From contig JAYJMM010000099.1 in assembly GCA_037349105.1 (NCBI GenBank), forward strand, positions 2,418,001-2,482,000: a stretch of 64,000 nucleotides of DNA, read 5' to 3'. Made by a program: the position numbers and the translations under genes. A model generated the notes under the pieces. The model saw only the letters and a program-made list of their open reading frames with translations. It made no database searches and had not been told where the DNA came from. Source of the DNA: Limnomonas spitsbergensis. Lineage: Eukaryota > Chlorophyta > Chlorophyceae > Chlamydomonadales. This document shows, in pieces, positions 42,575 through 55,400 of the stretch (its first letter is position 1; each line of letters begins with the position of its first letter).

Positions 42575-43348
42575 CCAAGGTGCGCTCTATAATTGCCCTG
42601 CCCCGCATCTTGTGGATGGTCAAAGTGGATATTCAAGTCCTTGATTGGAGCTGGAGCTGTACAAGCATGCGATGGCTACCTGACCATTCCGCCCCCCCCC
42701 TCTCCCCCCTCAAGCACCTTGGTCTTGAACTCCAAGAGCTCCAGCATGGACAAATGAACTCCATGCATGTGCTGCCATGTGCCATCCAGTGTGGCTGGCC
42801 GCGCGCATAGGGCATGCTGGAGGGTAGCTGAATTGTAGCCGAGGGTAGCTGAACTGTGGCCCATCCATGCGCCTCCCAGGTAGTGGCCAACAACAAGTAT
42901 GCAGGAAGGCGGCTGCATGCCGCCTTAAAGCTTGCATGACTCTGCAGGGTAGATCCCTCTCAGCTCCTAGCAGTTCTCCAACCCCTCCTTGCCCGCGGAG
43001 GAGTGCGCGGTAAGGTTGCGCACAGACCCGTAGCCCAATCCTCGCAGTGGGGCAGCGCACCTGTGGTCCCCCCCATGGTTGCCCTCTCCCATGTTGTGCC
43101 CCCATCACTCCTCCCCTGCCGTGGCGCACCCTCCCTGCAATTCTATTGAGCCCCCCATGCTCCTGGAGCGCATTGCCTGTTGCCTATGATGTGTATGTTG
43201 CCCCACTTTTCTAGATTTGATCATTTCCTGACACATCGTTTGGTGCTTGTTGCATGCAGCGGCGGCGGCGGCAGGAGGGCCAGCAAAGGAAGGTGGGTTT
43301 GGCGGTAGGGACAGGTGTGGAGCAAGGAAGGGGTAGATGCTAGCTACC
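42575..43348. other. 3' flank of the nuclease-kinase gene
   Basis: No gene recognised. Holds a copy of the GCATGTGCTGCCATG(T/C)GCCA module (42762-42820), repeated GTAGCTGAA words, a C-run that differs by one base between copies (near 42697) and the third acceptor-like module (43222-43285). Confidence 0.4.
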
Positions 43349-43546
43349 CAGGGTAACCCGGTACGGAAATACGGTACGGTCATACGGTACGGTATACGGG
43401 TACGGTACGGTACGGGATTTTTGGATGGGCTAGTCAGAAAATGGTCAATACGGTAGTTCCGAGCGGTACGGTACGGCCAAACGGTACGGTACGGTACGGA
43501 TACGGTACGGGTTTTTTCGCCAATACGGCCGTACTGTGTAACCCTG
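43349..43546. mobile_element. 198-bp hAT-type MITE, copy 1
   Basis: Flanked by the perfect 8-bp direct repeat TAGCTACC (43341-43348 and 43547-43554). Termini CAGGGTAACCCGGTACGG and CCGTACTGTGTAACCCTG form an imperfect inverted repeat beginning CAGGG, the hAT signature. The interior is dense in GGTACGG/CGGTA words and has no coding capacity. Confidence 0.85.
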
Positions 43547-44144
43547 TAGCTACCCAAGGGCCCTTCAATGGATTTCCGCTGTGGCCAGCTACACTACCTC
43601 CAGCCAGAGGCCCCATGCAACATTCATGGTCACATATGGAATCTCCGACCGGAGGTTGTAGCGTAGCTGACCAATAGTTGAACATAATTAAAGAAACGCC
43701 CTCCCACCTGCCTCATCCCGGCGACCCCATAGGGACGAGTGCACGCCTGCAACATGTCTGTGGCTATGCATCGGGCACCATGCGTTGCCTAAGCTCATTC
43801 AGAGTCCCACGCTAGGGGAGGCGGGCTCTTCAGTGGAGTGCCCCTGGCCGTAGGCCAAAGCGGCATGCCTGGTCACATTTTGGGTCCCCGGCTGGTAGTC
43901 TGAGTGAAGGGATGAAGTGTAGCTGACATGTAGCCTTCTATTTTATTTATGTGAGGGTCAGATGCACATCATATGTACTTCAGCTATCACTCTGGCCTCC
44001 CGCTGTGGTCCCCATCCTTCCTGACTACAGTTAGACCATCTTTGGCATACCTCCCCGCGGCCGCCAAAGGCCCATCGATGAAGGGCTTAACTGTGACCAT
44101 CCTAACAATTGCTTGTGTCTGTTGCTTGTGGCCGTCATGCTCAG

Positions 44145-44432
44145 GTGCTCAACAGTGGGATGGTGGTGAAATAGTGCGTCTCCTTACCTTGGCTGAGGTT
44201 AAATTGAAGACCCCATTTTTCGTGGATTTCTGCAAAGGGTTTGAGAAGCATGTGAGTACACAAATTGTTCAGCAAAACATTATAATTTCACTCATGCCAA
44301 ATAGATCAAGAACAAGAGACCATGCATGTTATGCATTTGCCTGGCCCTCACTTGCAGGCGGACATCTTGACCTCAGACAAATTGCATCAAGCGATGTGTA
44401 ACGATTCAGGGAGCTCGGGAGGCTGGTTATGA
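44145..44432 (+). CDS. small unidentified gene, two candidate exons, copy 1
   Basis: Exon 44145-44251 (AQQWDGGEIVRLLTLAEVKL then KTPFFVDFCKGFEKH) ends at CAT|GTGAGT. Exon 44358-44432 (ADILTSDKLHQAMCNDSGSS then GGWL and stop) follows CTTGCAG. Phases match (0/0). No family recognised; an upstream exon or start is expected left of 44145. Two of the few differences between the duplicated copies fall in its intron, none in these exons. Confidence 0.4.
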
Positions 44433-44506
44433 TAAAACAGCATTGCTGTATGCATGTTAAAACAAAATGCCAGGCAGAAGTAGATCACTGCCACTTGCTC
44501 AGCATG

Positions 44507-45067
44507 TTATAGCATGACATGCAAGTCACTTACCAAGTTGGATGCAGGCACGCTTACAGGTAGGCTGGTAAGCTCACTGGAGGGCAGGGAAGAAGCAAAG
44601 CACGTAAGCTTTAAACGGAAGCGAAGCATCGAGGAAGACTCCGATTTGGCTTCAGTAAAAATGAGAGTCTTGCCACCAAATGCACGGTCGCGACGCTGCA
44701 ATAATGCATTGCCTGAAGTTTGCAAGCCACGGTATGCCCATATCCCATCGTTCAACAACGAGTCAAAGTAGAAACCGATCAAAATTCCAAATATGCATCG
44801 ACGGCATGTGGCTGTCAACAATAATACGTTTGGAACAGTAAGCTGTCGTGAATAATCGTGTACCACATCTGTCAGAAAAGCCAGGGCATCCCACCCTAAC
44901 CTGCCCTGGTACAGCTCCAGGAAATTACTAGCACCGTTCGGGGGGCCTGCCCATCCCCGCTCTCTAAGCTGGATCTGCACACTTTGGCATTGGAAGCAAG
45001 CATGTAGCGCGTCCTCCACATGCTCGCCGTCTCCCCTAACCCAAGGGGAAATAAAGTTAAGGGGCAC
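44507..45067 (-). CDS. unidentified 186-codon ORF, copy 1
   Basis: Frame on the minus strand with non-repetitive composition. It contains HVEDALHACFQCQSVQIQLR then ERGW, and LGWDALAFLTDVVHDYSRQL. The H...C..C pattern and the following text faintly recall the zinc-binding tail of retroelement reverse transcriptases, but I would not name it so. Identical in copy 2. Confidence 0.35.
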   Translation of the reverse strand: MPLNFISPWVRGDGEHVEDALHACFQCQSVQIQLRERGWAGPPNGASNFLELYQGRLGWDALAFLTDVVHDYSRQLTVPNVLLLTATCRRCIFGILIGFYFDSLLNDGIWAYRGLQTSGNALLQRRDRAFGGKTLIFTEAKSESSSMLRFRLKLTCFASSLPSSELTSLPVSVPASNLVSDLHVML

Positions 45068-45639
45068 ACAAATGGCTGTGAAAAAGGTTGATAAAGGAAG
45101 TAAGCCCTAGCCAAAAGTCAGAACATGAAGCCGAAGCCAGAACCCAAAGCCAATAGCCCAAGTCAAATGTCAGAGGCAGAAGACAGAAGCCGAAGATAAA
45201 AGTCAGAAACCAAAGACAGAAGCCGAAGCCCAAGTCAGGGCAAGGGCATGGCCCAGGCACATGAGTTATGTGATGTGTGCTTACACCACATATCCTCACA
45301 AAACACCCCCATCCAGTCTTCACTCAGGCACACCGTTCACCTTGAGGGTTGAAGGCTGGCTTGAATCACTTGAACGAAGCGGCTGTGATATATTCACACC
45401 CCTATTTTTTACCCCGCTCTTTCACACGGTTGTCGTTAGGGTTGTCATGCTCTCATTTGCTTTTATTCGCTCCTACGTCAAGGGGCGGGGGTCGGCAGGA
45501 CGCACTGTTTTAACAAGCATCACTCCCTGTCAGCTCGCAGCATGGAGGAACTAATAAAGGAAAAGGGCCATAGGGTTGGCGTTGGTATTGGTGCCGGTTC
45601 GGGTGCGTGGTCTAGGAGTGGGGCTATGTGCGCACCCGC

Positions 45640-46125
45640 CTTCGACGCGTAAGTGTGGGTCAGGGCCGCACATGGCAAACCGTTGCATGGCGCGGTGTGT
45701 GCGTGTGGCGTTGCATGGGGGGGCATGTGCATGCATGCCATGCAAGGGGTGGGGTGTGAATGCAACGTTGCATGGGGCAGTACGTGAAAGCTGGGTTGCA
45801 TTAGGTGGCGTGTGCATGCATGTCTTGCAAGCTGTAGTGTGCGCATGTCGTGTTGCATGGGGCGGTGTGCATATGGTCTTGTATGGATGGGGCAGTGTGT
45901 GCACGTGGCGTTTCATTGGGTTGTGCGTGTATGTGACCTTGCGTGGTGTGGCCTGTGCATACATGTCTATCAAGGGGCGGTGGGTGCACGCCGCTCTGCA
46001 TGGGGTGGTGTCAGCATGTGGTGTGGACTGGGGCAATGGATGGGTGTATGCATGCCATGCATGGGACGGGGGGTTCTTTGTGCGGAGCACCATCGAGCGG
46101 TGTGTGCATGCAGTCTCCGCTGGAA
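45640..46125. repeat. GCATGGGGxGGTGTG(C/T)-rich degenerate repeat
   Basis: Units of 25-40 bp built on TTGCATGGGGCGGTGTGTGC with many changes, similar in words to the array at 5545-5885. The plus-strand frame rich in Cys, Val and Met is a repeat artefact. Confidence 0.65.
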
Positions 46126-46259
46126 ATGGCAAGGTGTTGCAAAAATTTAGTAGTAGCTTTGGAGTGAGGCGTTCCAACGCTGTCGGGGCCTACCGGCGGC
46201 CTCGTGAACGTGACGGATAATTGACATCTTGCATGAAGGGGGGAGGCCATAGATGGCTG

Positions 46260-47718
46260 CCACAAGAAATGCATACACACACCGGGAGCCAGTATAAAAT
46301 ATTCAGCAGGTGCTCGGACACCAATAATCGCTGCCCAGGAAGGTTGAAAATCAGCTAGGCAGGAAGGTCCATTGGAAGCTCTGATTGAAAGACAGCACTG
46401 CAGCCCCGAGCCACAGTCATGCACCACAAAGAAGGACAACACCAAGTAGAAGAATAATTCATGCACAGCTTTCAGCAAGGCCTGAGGGAAGCGCCACCAG
46501 GCCAGAACCACCGAGGCAGCATTCGCCATGCAGGTTCACTCGGATCTGATTCCCCATGCCATGTGCCCTTTTATACATTTGACAATGGCATGCACCGGCA
46601 AAGACCTCATGGAAAGAAGCGCACGCCGTATGGTGCATGTGATATGGTACAGAAACATGCCATGCTCCACTCCCATTAGACCCAGAAGGACCCCATGCCC
46701 CCTTGACACACCTTTGGAGCGGCAACATTAGTTTAGTGGTCTCCGCATGGCAAAGCAGCCCTGGCTCACTTGAACTTGAATCCCATGTAGAGAGCCAGGA
46801 CACAAAAACACGTGGCTTTCAAGGAATGCACTGGGTGCAGCCCAGGCATACTGGCATACCCGTAAGATCCAAAAGGTGGACACACGAAATCAAAAAGTGT
46901 GGCCATCTCCACACCTTGTCGTTGTAGAACAAACAAATGTGAGAACCAGGGGGCCTGGTGAGAACTCTCATTCGTGGATTCGTTTGTTCCATCTCTCCTT
47001 GGTTTTTATTTGAGTGGGTTTTCTTCTTACACTCTTGCAGCCAGCCTCTCAGTTTATGCCTGGACTCCTCTGAGGTGGGTCGCATCCTGGATCGATAAGG
47101 TCCCGTCGACTACTTCCGAGATAACATTATAGTGGGGGTCAAAAAAACGATTCCTTGCTTTTATGCGGGGCTTTAGAAGAATCTTCTGTTAGCTGGTTGC
47201 TGGGGTCGTCCAGGTGAGATAGAAGCAGTGAGGAATAGGAGTACCGGTAGCGGAATACAATAATCTTGTAGTTTACGTCGACCAACTCGCTTTGCCTTCA
47301 CTTAACGGCTTTCGGGGGGAGTCCCGTCTCGAAGGGAATCGTCGCTGCTAAGAAAAGGGATTGGGAGCTCATTCCTTTGCTTTCATGCAGGACTTTGATG
47401 AAGCCCTTTTCGGAAGGTTCTGGCAGCTGAGTCCGGTAAACAGTAAGGTGAGATGGTTTTGAGGGATAGATTAGGAGCAGCGAGTCGCCTTAGCTCACCT
47501 AGCGGCTTGGATCTTGAACTGAGTGGCCCCTCCCAGGTGGGCTGGTTAAGAATCTGGCAGCTGCATGGCTCATACCATCTCCACCACTGTGTGCCATGGC
47601 CACTGTCCATGCGCCTATGCCCTTACTTGCAGGCCACAAATCATGATCAGTCAGGAGCATGCCAATCATTGAATGCTGCCATTATGGTGTATTCGAATCT
47701 TGCTCTTTTTTTCCACAG
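46260..47718. other. unit tail present only once, no gene recognised
   Basis: Lies between the end of detectable duplication and the next exon. Both strands were checked; frames here are short and overlapping. Two weakly similar blocks around GGGAG(T)CCCGTCTCGAAGG and CTTTTATGCGGGGCTTT / CTTTCATGCAGGACTTT (47160, 47380) again look like a repeated acceptor edge. Confidence 0.35.
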
Positions 47719-47944
47719 GCGACCTCGAAATATCTGCGCTTAACCATGGCCGAGAAGTGGAAACCTGTACTGCGAGAGCTGCGCAAGGGGGGCAAGATCA
47801 CCGATGACCAATGCAATGGTGCCCTGGCCTTTGTGACGTCCTTGGGCAACGAGGCTCAACGGGCGAGTATCATCGGCGGCCTGTTGGACCCTGACGCCGA
47901 TGACAACGAGAGAGTGGCGCTAGTGGAAGCAATACTGACCCAAG
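47719..47944 (+). CDS. exon of an unidentified gene at the duplication junction
   Basis: Starts after TTTTTTTCCACAG and runs ATSKYLRLTMAEKWKPVLRE, LRKGGKITDDQ, to VEAILTQ before AAG|GTGCGG. If unspliced, the frame stays open to a stop at 48051. Charged, helical, family not recognised. It lies 212 bp before copy 2 of the large duplication starts, so in the present arrangement it is upstream of the second nuclease-kinase gene. Confidence 0.45.
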
Positions 47945-50900
47945 GTGCGGACACGGAGGCCCAAGGAAAAGTCCTGCATGTGTCCTCCACTAGCATCCAT
48001 GATTCCATGCCTGGTCACATCTGGAGCCTCCGGTTAGAGGCCATAGTGTAGCTGACAGGCGCGGGGTGGGGCAGCACACCTATGGTTCCCACGCTGCTCC
48101 TGGCCATGCCATGTCATGCATGTTCATGTGTGCGACTTCGTCCTGCCATTTATTGCGTTGTTGGGGCTAGGGTCGGGGGTCCAAAGTGTCCCTCAACATG
48201 GACTGAGCAGTGTTAGTGCGGCGGTCCAGCCGGTGTTTCTGGGGGGAGCCGTCCCCCTACGCTGCGACTCACTGGGGTCGCATGGCTGAGAGCTGCACCC
48301 CGCTTCAAATGGCCCCCCGCACCAAGAGCTCTCAAGAACCCCAGCACTCCCCCTTACCTCTCAACCTCCACTGCTGCTACCCCTTCACTGTCTCTCACCC
48401 ACACTAGTGACCCATGCACATGTGCGTGCGGCCCATGCGGCTGGGCCCAGATAGCGTACTGCCTGGCTTTGCTATTTTAATTATTTCCTGACATTTTGTT
48501 TCATCGTGATTGCAGCGGCAGCGGTCCAGCCGGCAGTGGCGGCGGCAGGTGGGCCTTGGGAGGGGATCTAGGGTGGGGTGGGAGGGGTGGGGTCCGTTTC
48601 ACTGTTGTCAGCAATTGAACACAAAGGGCCCTGGCACTCAAGCGACGTCCATTGTAGCCGCTAACAACAGTTTTTCATTTTTTGCAAAGCAATGGCGGAA
48701 ATCTCTGCCTCTCCCACACTGCTGCACCTCACTGAGGTTGCAGGGCTGAGCGCTGCACCTCACTGGGGGCGCAGGGCTAGATGAGGAGTAGGTAGCTGAA
48801 GGAGATAGCTGATGCATGGGGTTGTATGGGCTGCTTGGGGAGGTCGGAGTCTAGCTGAACCAAAAAAGAAATGTTGAAGGCCGCCTCGCTTCCTTCCTTG
48901 TGCATGTGGATCTCACCGGAACTTCTCTCAAAGCACTTGCTAACCCTGGCCTTGAAGGCCCTCTCACGTGTGTTCCTGGCTAAATTTGGAGCCTCCAGCC
49001 TCAGGCCTTATGGAATTTAGCTGACAAGATAGCTGAACCTAACGCTGCACACGAACCTCCCTGCATAGACCTGGGGTTGAGGGGGTGCACGCAACTGAAG
49101 TGTGAGCTCATGCATGGGGTGCTCTGGCACGGCAGGTGCTGTCGCAAGCCTCCCCGGGGTGGGTGGGACTGCCCAATTAGTCTCCGCATGGTCTTCCAAG
49201 AGCCCCGGCATGGGCGGATTAACTACATGCATGTGCTGCCATGCGCCATCCAGAGTGGCTGGTTGTGTGCGCACGGGGCATGCCGAAGGGGTTGAGGCCA
49301 GTCTTCTAGGTTGAATTACCAGGACATCTGCTGTTGAGTCCTAGCTTAATTAGTATAAGATAAGGGAATTTGCAAACTTTCATCATGAACTTTCATCATG
49401 AACTCCCTTTTTTTTTTGCTACAAGGCCATATTCGGCAGGCCGCCCCGCGTGTTGACCGGCCTAAACAGCGTGGCCGGCAAGAAGGGTACAAGCAGTAAA
49501 CCCCACTGCCACCCTGGTGGATGCGGTGGGGCAGCGCAATGTGGACGGTGTTTCAGCGCATTGTGGATGGTTGGGAAAGCATGGTGGGGCTGCGCACTAG
49601 CACGCTAGCCCTATCCATGGGTTGGGGCAACGCACCTGTGTTTCCCCCATTGCTGCCCTCGTGCATTGCTCCCATGCCGCAGCCCGGCCCGCACCACCTC
49701 GCTACTACCCAACCCTGGCGCACCTCCCTGCCCTGCTATGGAGCACCCCCCTGCTCTGCTCTGGAGCACCTGCTGCTGCCCAGAATGTGCCTCCTACCTA
49801 TACCCGCTTTGCTAGATTGAATTATTTCCTAACAGATGGTTTTGTGCTTGTTGCCTGCAGCAGAGGCGGCAACAGCGGCAGCATTTGGAGAAAGTGGGTT
49901 TTGCAGGAAGGACATGTGTGGAGGAAGGGGTAGATCCTCAACCAAGTGTGACCCATCTAGGCCGGGACGGGGACCTAGCGCACTGGCCGTATGTAAGCCA
50001 GCAAAGGCAACTTCCTGGCAGCTTCCAAGCCTTGGCCCGCCCCCTACACACCGTGCGTGATGCATGATAGCCATACCACATTTGGCAGGCCAGCTTTGTG
50101 TTCATCCCTTTGGAGCATACGGCTGGAGGCCGGAGTGTAGATGACAGGCGCGCAGCCCTGATGAAGATGAAGTGCAGCTGCTTGCTGCCCAACATGATTT
50201 CCCGCTACCTTTCTGACTTGTTTTTCTTTTCTTTGAAATTATTTGTTCCCTTGCTGACTGCAATGGAGGCTGCAACAGCTGCGTTGCCCGTCCCCTTCCC
50301 TCCCGCCCGCCTTTGCCCCATTGTCCCCTCCTTCCCCTCCTCTCAGTGGTGCCGCCGCGGCCCCCTAGGTTGCCGCCCTGAACGCCTGAGCACCTTTCAA
50401 CCCTCCTGGCTGCCCTTTTTGCCCCACTGGGCCCTCCAGCCCCCGAGGCAGGCCCACAGTTGTTTGGACCAGCCTCTCCCCCCATGGTTGCGGCCCGTCT
50501 CTTCCCCCCCCCTGCCCCCCCCGCATTTGGAGCCCCGCGGAGGGGTGCGCGAGTACGTGCATAAGCATGCGCCCCTTTTTGCCGTGCCCTGCTGCCTGCA
50601 AGACTACCGTACCCTCACGAAACTGAGCCATGTATGCCATGGAGCTCCTCTCCCCCCCTGCTCTCCCTCCTGGTGTCCCCTTCCTCCCGCCCGCCCGCCC
50701 CTGCTCCAATATCCCTTCCTGCCCCTGCTCTCAGTGGTGCCTACCGCAGACCTCATTGCAAGGCTCCCTCTGGTTACGTTTACTTCTGCGAACCCCTCCA
50801 GCACCACTCCGTTGCTGCCGCCCTCATTGTTGCCCCCCTGCCTCTCCCATCTGCCCCCTGGTTGACCGCCAGCCCCCATGGTGGGCCCACACACACCCCA

Positions 50901-52498
50901 TGCCGCCCTTACCCGCCGTCCTCCACCAGGTCATGCATTTCTTTCATCCTGCTTTTCGACGGGGCAGTGAAGGCTGTTACCCATTTTGCTTTTCAAACCC
51001 GCAACCCAGGCCAATCTGTTTTGGGGGTTGAAGCATTTCCCCCCCCCCTGTTTTTGTTTAGACAATCTGCCCCCTTTCCCGCTTTTAGTTTCAAAATGAG
51101 GCACAACCGGTTTACCTTAATCTACCATGTAGATCAATCCCCTGTTGGGGCCTTTTACCGGCTTCCCGGCATATTGGTATACCGGGTGGGGGGAACAACA
51201 TGTTTGCCGGGAGGGGGACCTCGAGGGCTATTGCGGCTGAGGTGTCCGGGCCACGGTTGGCCTTGCACCCCCATACCGCCAAACGACTAGGCAGGACACG
51301 AAGTGGATTCGTACGGCCTTTAATCGTACCGCACCTGTGTTCGTACCGCCAAAGCCCTTGTAATACGCTTGGCCACTCCGTCTGGAGAAGCTGACGAGCT
51401 TCATCTCTCTTATAAAGGAGGCCGGAGGCCAGAAGGTAGCTGAACTGCACACACCAGCATTCCCTTGCCTGGCCGATCCTTAATCTATGTACCTCGCCTG
51501 GATTCCTTGCTGCCCCACTGCAACAGTTACCAAGTATCAGCTTCTGAACTCCGCGCTCCCGAGCCCGAGGGGTGGTGTCCTTTCGGCGGACGAGGCTGGG
51601 ATCAAAGAGGGTGACACATGTGCTGTACGCTACAAGCCGGCGTCTTTGAGCGAGTGGATTACCTATGGTCAGCCGAACAATCATCTTTTTGACATCATCA
51701 AGGACTACGCCCGCGCAAGTGACAACACAATTAAGATGTGGGGGACAGTGCTAATTGTTTGCATGGCTCAACTACGTTTTAACTGCACACCGGTAGCCTC
51801 CTGTATCAAGGGCATGCATGGAGAGTGGTGCACATATATGCTGGTTGTGGGCAGGCCACTGCTTGTATTCGCTATGCCCCAATTTGTCCGTATACAGTGC
51901 TAGGGACGCAGGCCAACAAGAAACACTGTTGATTGGCCCTCATGATCACGGTATTTGTGCACAACACAAAACCGTTTTCTAGCATGGCATCCTTCTTTGT
52001 GGGATTCTGAAGCCTCGGAAGATTGGAATGTAGACCCCAGACTGGCCCTAGACCTGGACATGGATACCTTTCAGGGAATCCTGAAGCCCAGTGTATTCCC
52101 TGCTCCGTGTCTCTTTTTCGTGACTCAGCTACATCTCAGCTGCATTTTAGTTGCACTCTTGCCTGAGGCCCTAGCTGTGCCCAGCCATGCTGCTTGTTTC
52201 ACCGGCTATATGTCGGTCCAAGTTTGGTCCCAATTGGGCCTTCGCGTGCAGCCCGGTCATGGTGCACACTGCTGAAGCCCTAGATTTGGTAGGACCCATG
52301 GTGTATATATTTGACCCTTCACAAGCCGGACCTTGGCCCCGTATCACCTTTGACCCATGATGAGGTGTGGTCCATGCCATGCAGACATGCAGTACATTTG
52401 ACCATGATGAGGTGTGGCCAAGGCCATGCAGTACCTTTGAACCCTGAACAAAGACATGAACTTAGTGTTCTGACCTACAAGTTCATACTTCTCTGTAG

Positions 52499-55400
52499 GT
52501 GTCAGCCTTTGCCGCGTGACATCCAGAGGATCATGGGAAAGGAGGCCTTAGTCGTTGATGCTATAGAGCATCAGGCCATGGAGCGTCTGCGGCGCATGCT
52601 GCCACAGGGACTAGACTGGCACCAAGAGTGCATTCTGCCGGCAACTTTGCCATGCAGTGCCGCCACTGGCTCGCCCACCCAGCCGCAGGGGCAGCAACAC
52701 CGCATAACGACGCAGCGGCAGATAGTTTGTCGAGGTGTCCAGCAGGAGCAGCAGAAGGAGCAGCAGGAGCACTTCACATCATCGTCTTGTGTCCGACCTG
52801 ACTATGTCCTCAAGAGTGACAGCACCGCTGTGCCCACGTCCGGGTTGAAACGAAAGCGGGGCGATGGGGATGCTGCTGGATCCGGGGAGGGTGCTTCGCA
52901 ATGGCCTGTCCAGGCAGCTGGTGGGGAGGCTGGTCCGTCCACGGCTGCAGCGCGCAGCTCAGACAGTGGGCGGGCAGGAGAAGCTGAAGGCTCAGCGATG
53001 CCAATGCAGCAGGGGCAGGGCCCAATCTACTACATAGCCGGCGAGCTGAAGCGCATCGGGAAGCTCGTCCAAAAGATCGGGCAGCCGCTGGACCTCTTTT
53101 CGGTGTATCAGAAGGAGAAGCCAGCGGATAAGGATGAGAGGGAGGAGTGGAGGAGCATCCGTCGCATTGTGCACCAGGTGTACACCTACATGGTGTGCAC
53201 TCGCGTGGAGTTTGCCTGGATTAGCTGTTATGCGGTGACGTGGCTCGTATGGCGGCCGTTGAACAGCCCTAAGAACCTGCAGCTGTCGCGGCCCATTCTC
53301 CACAGCACTGCCTCATCTTCTCCGAACGCTGTCACTGCGATGGCAGCCTGGGCGTGGCAGCAAGATGAGGCGGTGCAGCTGGTTGGCGCTGGCCTCAGGC
53401 ACGCTGAACCCGCCCCAACCCTCGGGGCGGAGGTGGGGGAGGAAGACGGGCGTATGTACGAAACCGAGGATGAGGAGGAGGAGGGGGAGGAGGAGGGGGA
53501 GGAAGATCCAGCAAGCCAGGGTTACCAGCTGCCAGGGAGGGGGGCTGCCCATCGCGAGTGCGGGTGAGTGCAGAAAATAGGGGAAGTATCTTGTGCCTTG
53601 GAGATGGGCGTGAGATGCATATATTGGTTCCACTGGGTGCTTAACCTGCCTGATATGACAAGCTGCTGTCCACGTGTGTTCTCTGTGTTCTGCTAGCTTA
53701 TCCCTTTTATCAACTCTGCTACCAATGCTACGTCAGACAATGAATTGATCAGTTGTGTATATTGGGGTGTGGGAGGTTGTACCATAACCCTGATCAGGAG
53801 TGTGTTGGGGGTGAGGGTTTCGACCTTCGAGCTTAACCCTTAACCCTAAACTGGGGTGGGAGGGGCAGCCCTGATCAATCTTGCTCCACCTGTTTCCTTT
53901 GCCTGGTCTCTCAGCTTGCATGGAATCACCTTGTCTCCCGTGTGCAACCACCCTCCGACCACCCTCCAACCACCCACCAACCATGGAATCACCTTGTCTC
54001 CCGTTTACAACCACCGTCCTAAGCTTCAAGCCCCAAAGCAACTACGACGTGCCACTGTTGCGGTACGATGAGCTGCGCATCATGAAGATCCTGGCAGGAG
54101 GCTCCACTTGTGTCGTGGCGCTCTCCACCTTCAGGGGCTGTGATGCAGCTGTCAAGTTGCTGTACAGCCGGCCCCGGGGGGGCGCCTTCTTGGCGGCGTT
54201 GCACGAAGGAGATATCTACCAGGTGGGTTTAGGGTTAAGGAGGTCCAGGAGATACCTACCAGGCAGTGAAAACCTTGTTGGCGATGCATCGCTGGGGGCG
54301 ATAATGTGGGCGAAATCTAAATAAATGAAATCGTCGAATTGGGCACGCTCATCGCTCAAGGCTTAATGTCAATTCCCCTGGCCTGGCCGAAGGCTTGGCT
54401 CCGGAACGTGGGGAAACTCGGGAAACACATCGCTTTTCGAACCAGGGTATGAACACATCATATTTCAAACGTCAGGACCTCTTTCTTTCCACTTCGAATC
54501 ATTACATAAAACAGCAGTTACAATGGGAGATGACAATGATAGCGACAGTGACTCAGAGAATCGGCGGATGCTTGCCGAATTGGCCGCGCATCAAGCACTA
54601 CCCAAGACCCAGGTCAGCATTTTGAGCCTATTTGCGGCTGCTGGTAACGGCTCGGATGCTCGCAAGACAGCGAAAAGGATTTTAATTAATCCCTAAATAT
54701 GAAATGTGAATCACTGCTACCAGGTGTGGGTGTAGGGTTAAGGATTTATGAGGTTCAGGAGATATCTCCCAGGTGGGGGTAGGGCAGGGGTCTACAAAAC
54801 GGCGTGTTCCCGGACAGAATTGGACAAAATAAAGAAAAGCCGGGGAAAAGCGAGAGGGGGGTTCCGGCGAAGCCGGAAAAAAAGGGGAAGTATGAATGTT
54901 CTCTGGCTGTGGTGATTTGGGACCGGAGGCCCACAAGCTCAATAAGGCTTTTCAGAGCAACTCTCTGAGGGGCATTTATGTTAAAAAGTCTGTTGATGAG
55001 GCAAGAAGGACCTTATGGTGTTCGCTTCCCCCTCTTTCGATCCCAAGCTTTCCACCCCTCTGAAGTCCTTTTTGGATGATGTGAATGATGAGGATGACTC
55101 GCTCAAATCTGGTAATCTCTCCTCTGAGCCCATCCCTTTGCACCGAGGGGCCTTCTCTTTTGTTTCTCTGAAGGTTTTCGGTGCTGATTTCGCCAACGCT
55201 GCCTTGACTGGCCTCGATGAGCGATTCAGCACATCATCCCTCAATTTTCTCCTGTGTTTCCAAGTGCTTGATCCTCAGTCCTTCCATGGTGTGTCTTCCG
55301 CCGTCAGCCTTGCGCAGCCCACTAGCGAGTTGGCAGAATTGGGTCTGAGTGATTTTGAGAACATATGTTCCCACTTTTATACGGGTGTGGTCACTGAAGG

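Larger units (their letters stand above)
33436..46259 (+). repeat. large tandem duplication, copy 1
   Basis: Positions 33436-46259 recur at 48156-61033 in direct orientation, 14,720 bp away. The start has a short shared CGTTGTTGGGGC. The full unit on this side is 33436-48155; its last 1.9 kb (46260-48155) has no partner in the window because copy 2 is cut by a retrotransposon. By eye I count about ten substitutions, a one-base C-run change near 42697 and one ~55-bp insertion in copy 2, that is roughly 0.1% divergence. Confidence 0.97.

Noticed and set aside
45551..46220. His/Thr-rich minus and Cys/Val-rich plus frames of about 210 codons
   Set aside because: Both are readings of the same degenerate GCATGGGG repeat on opposite strands.
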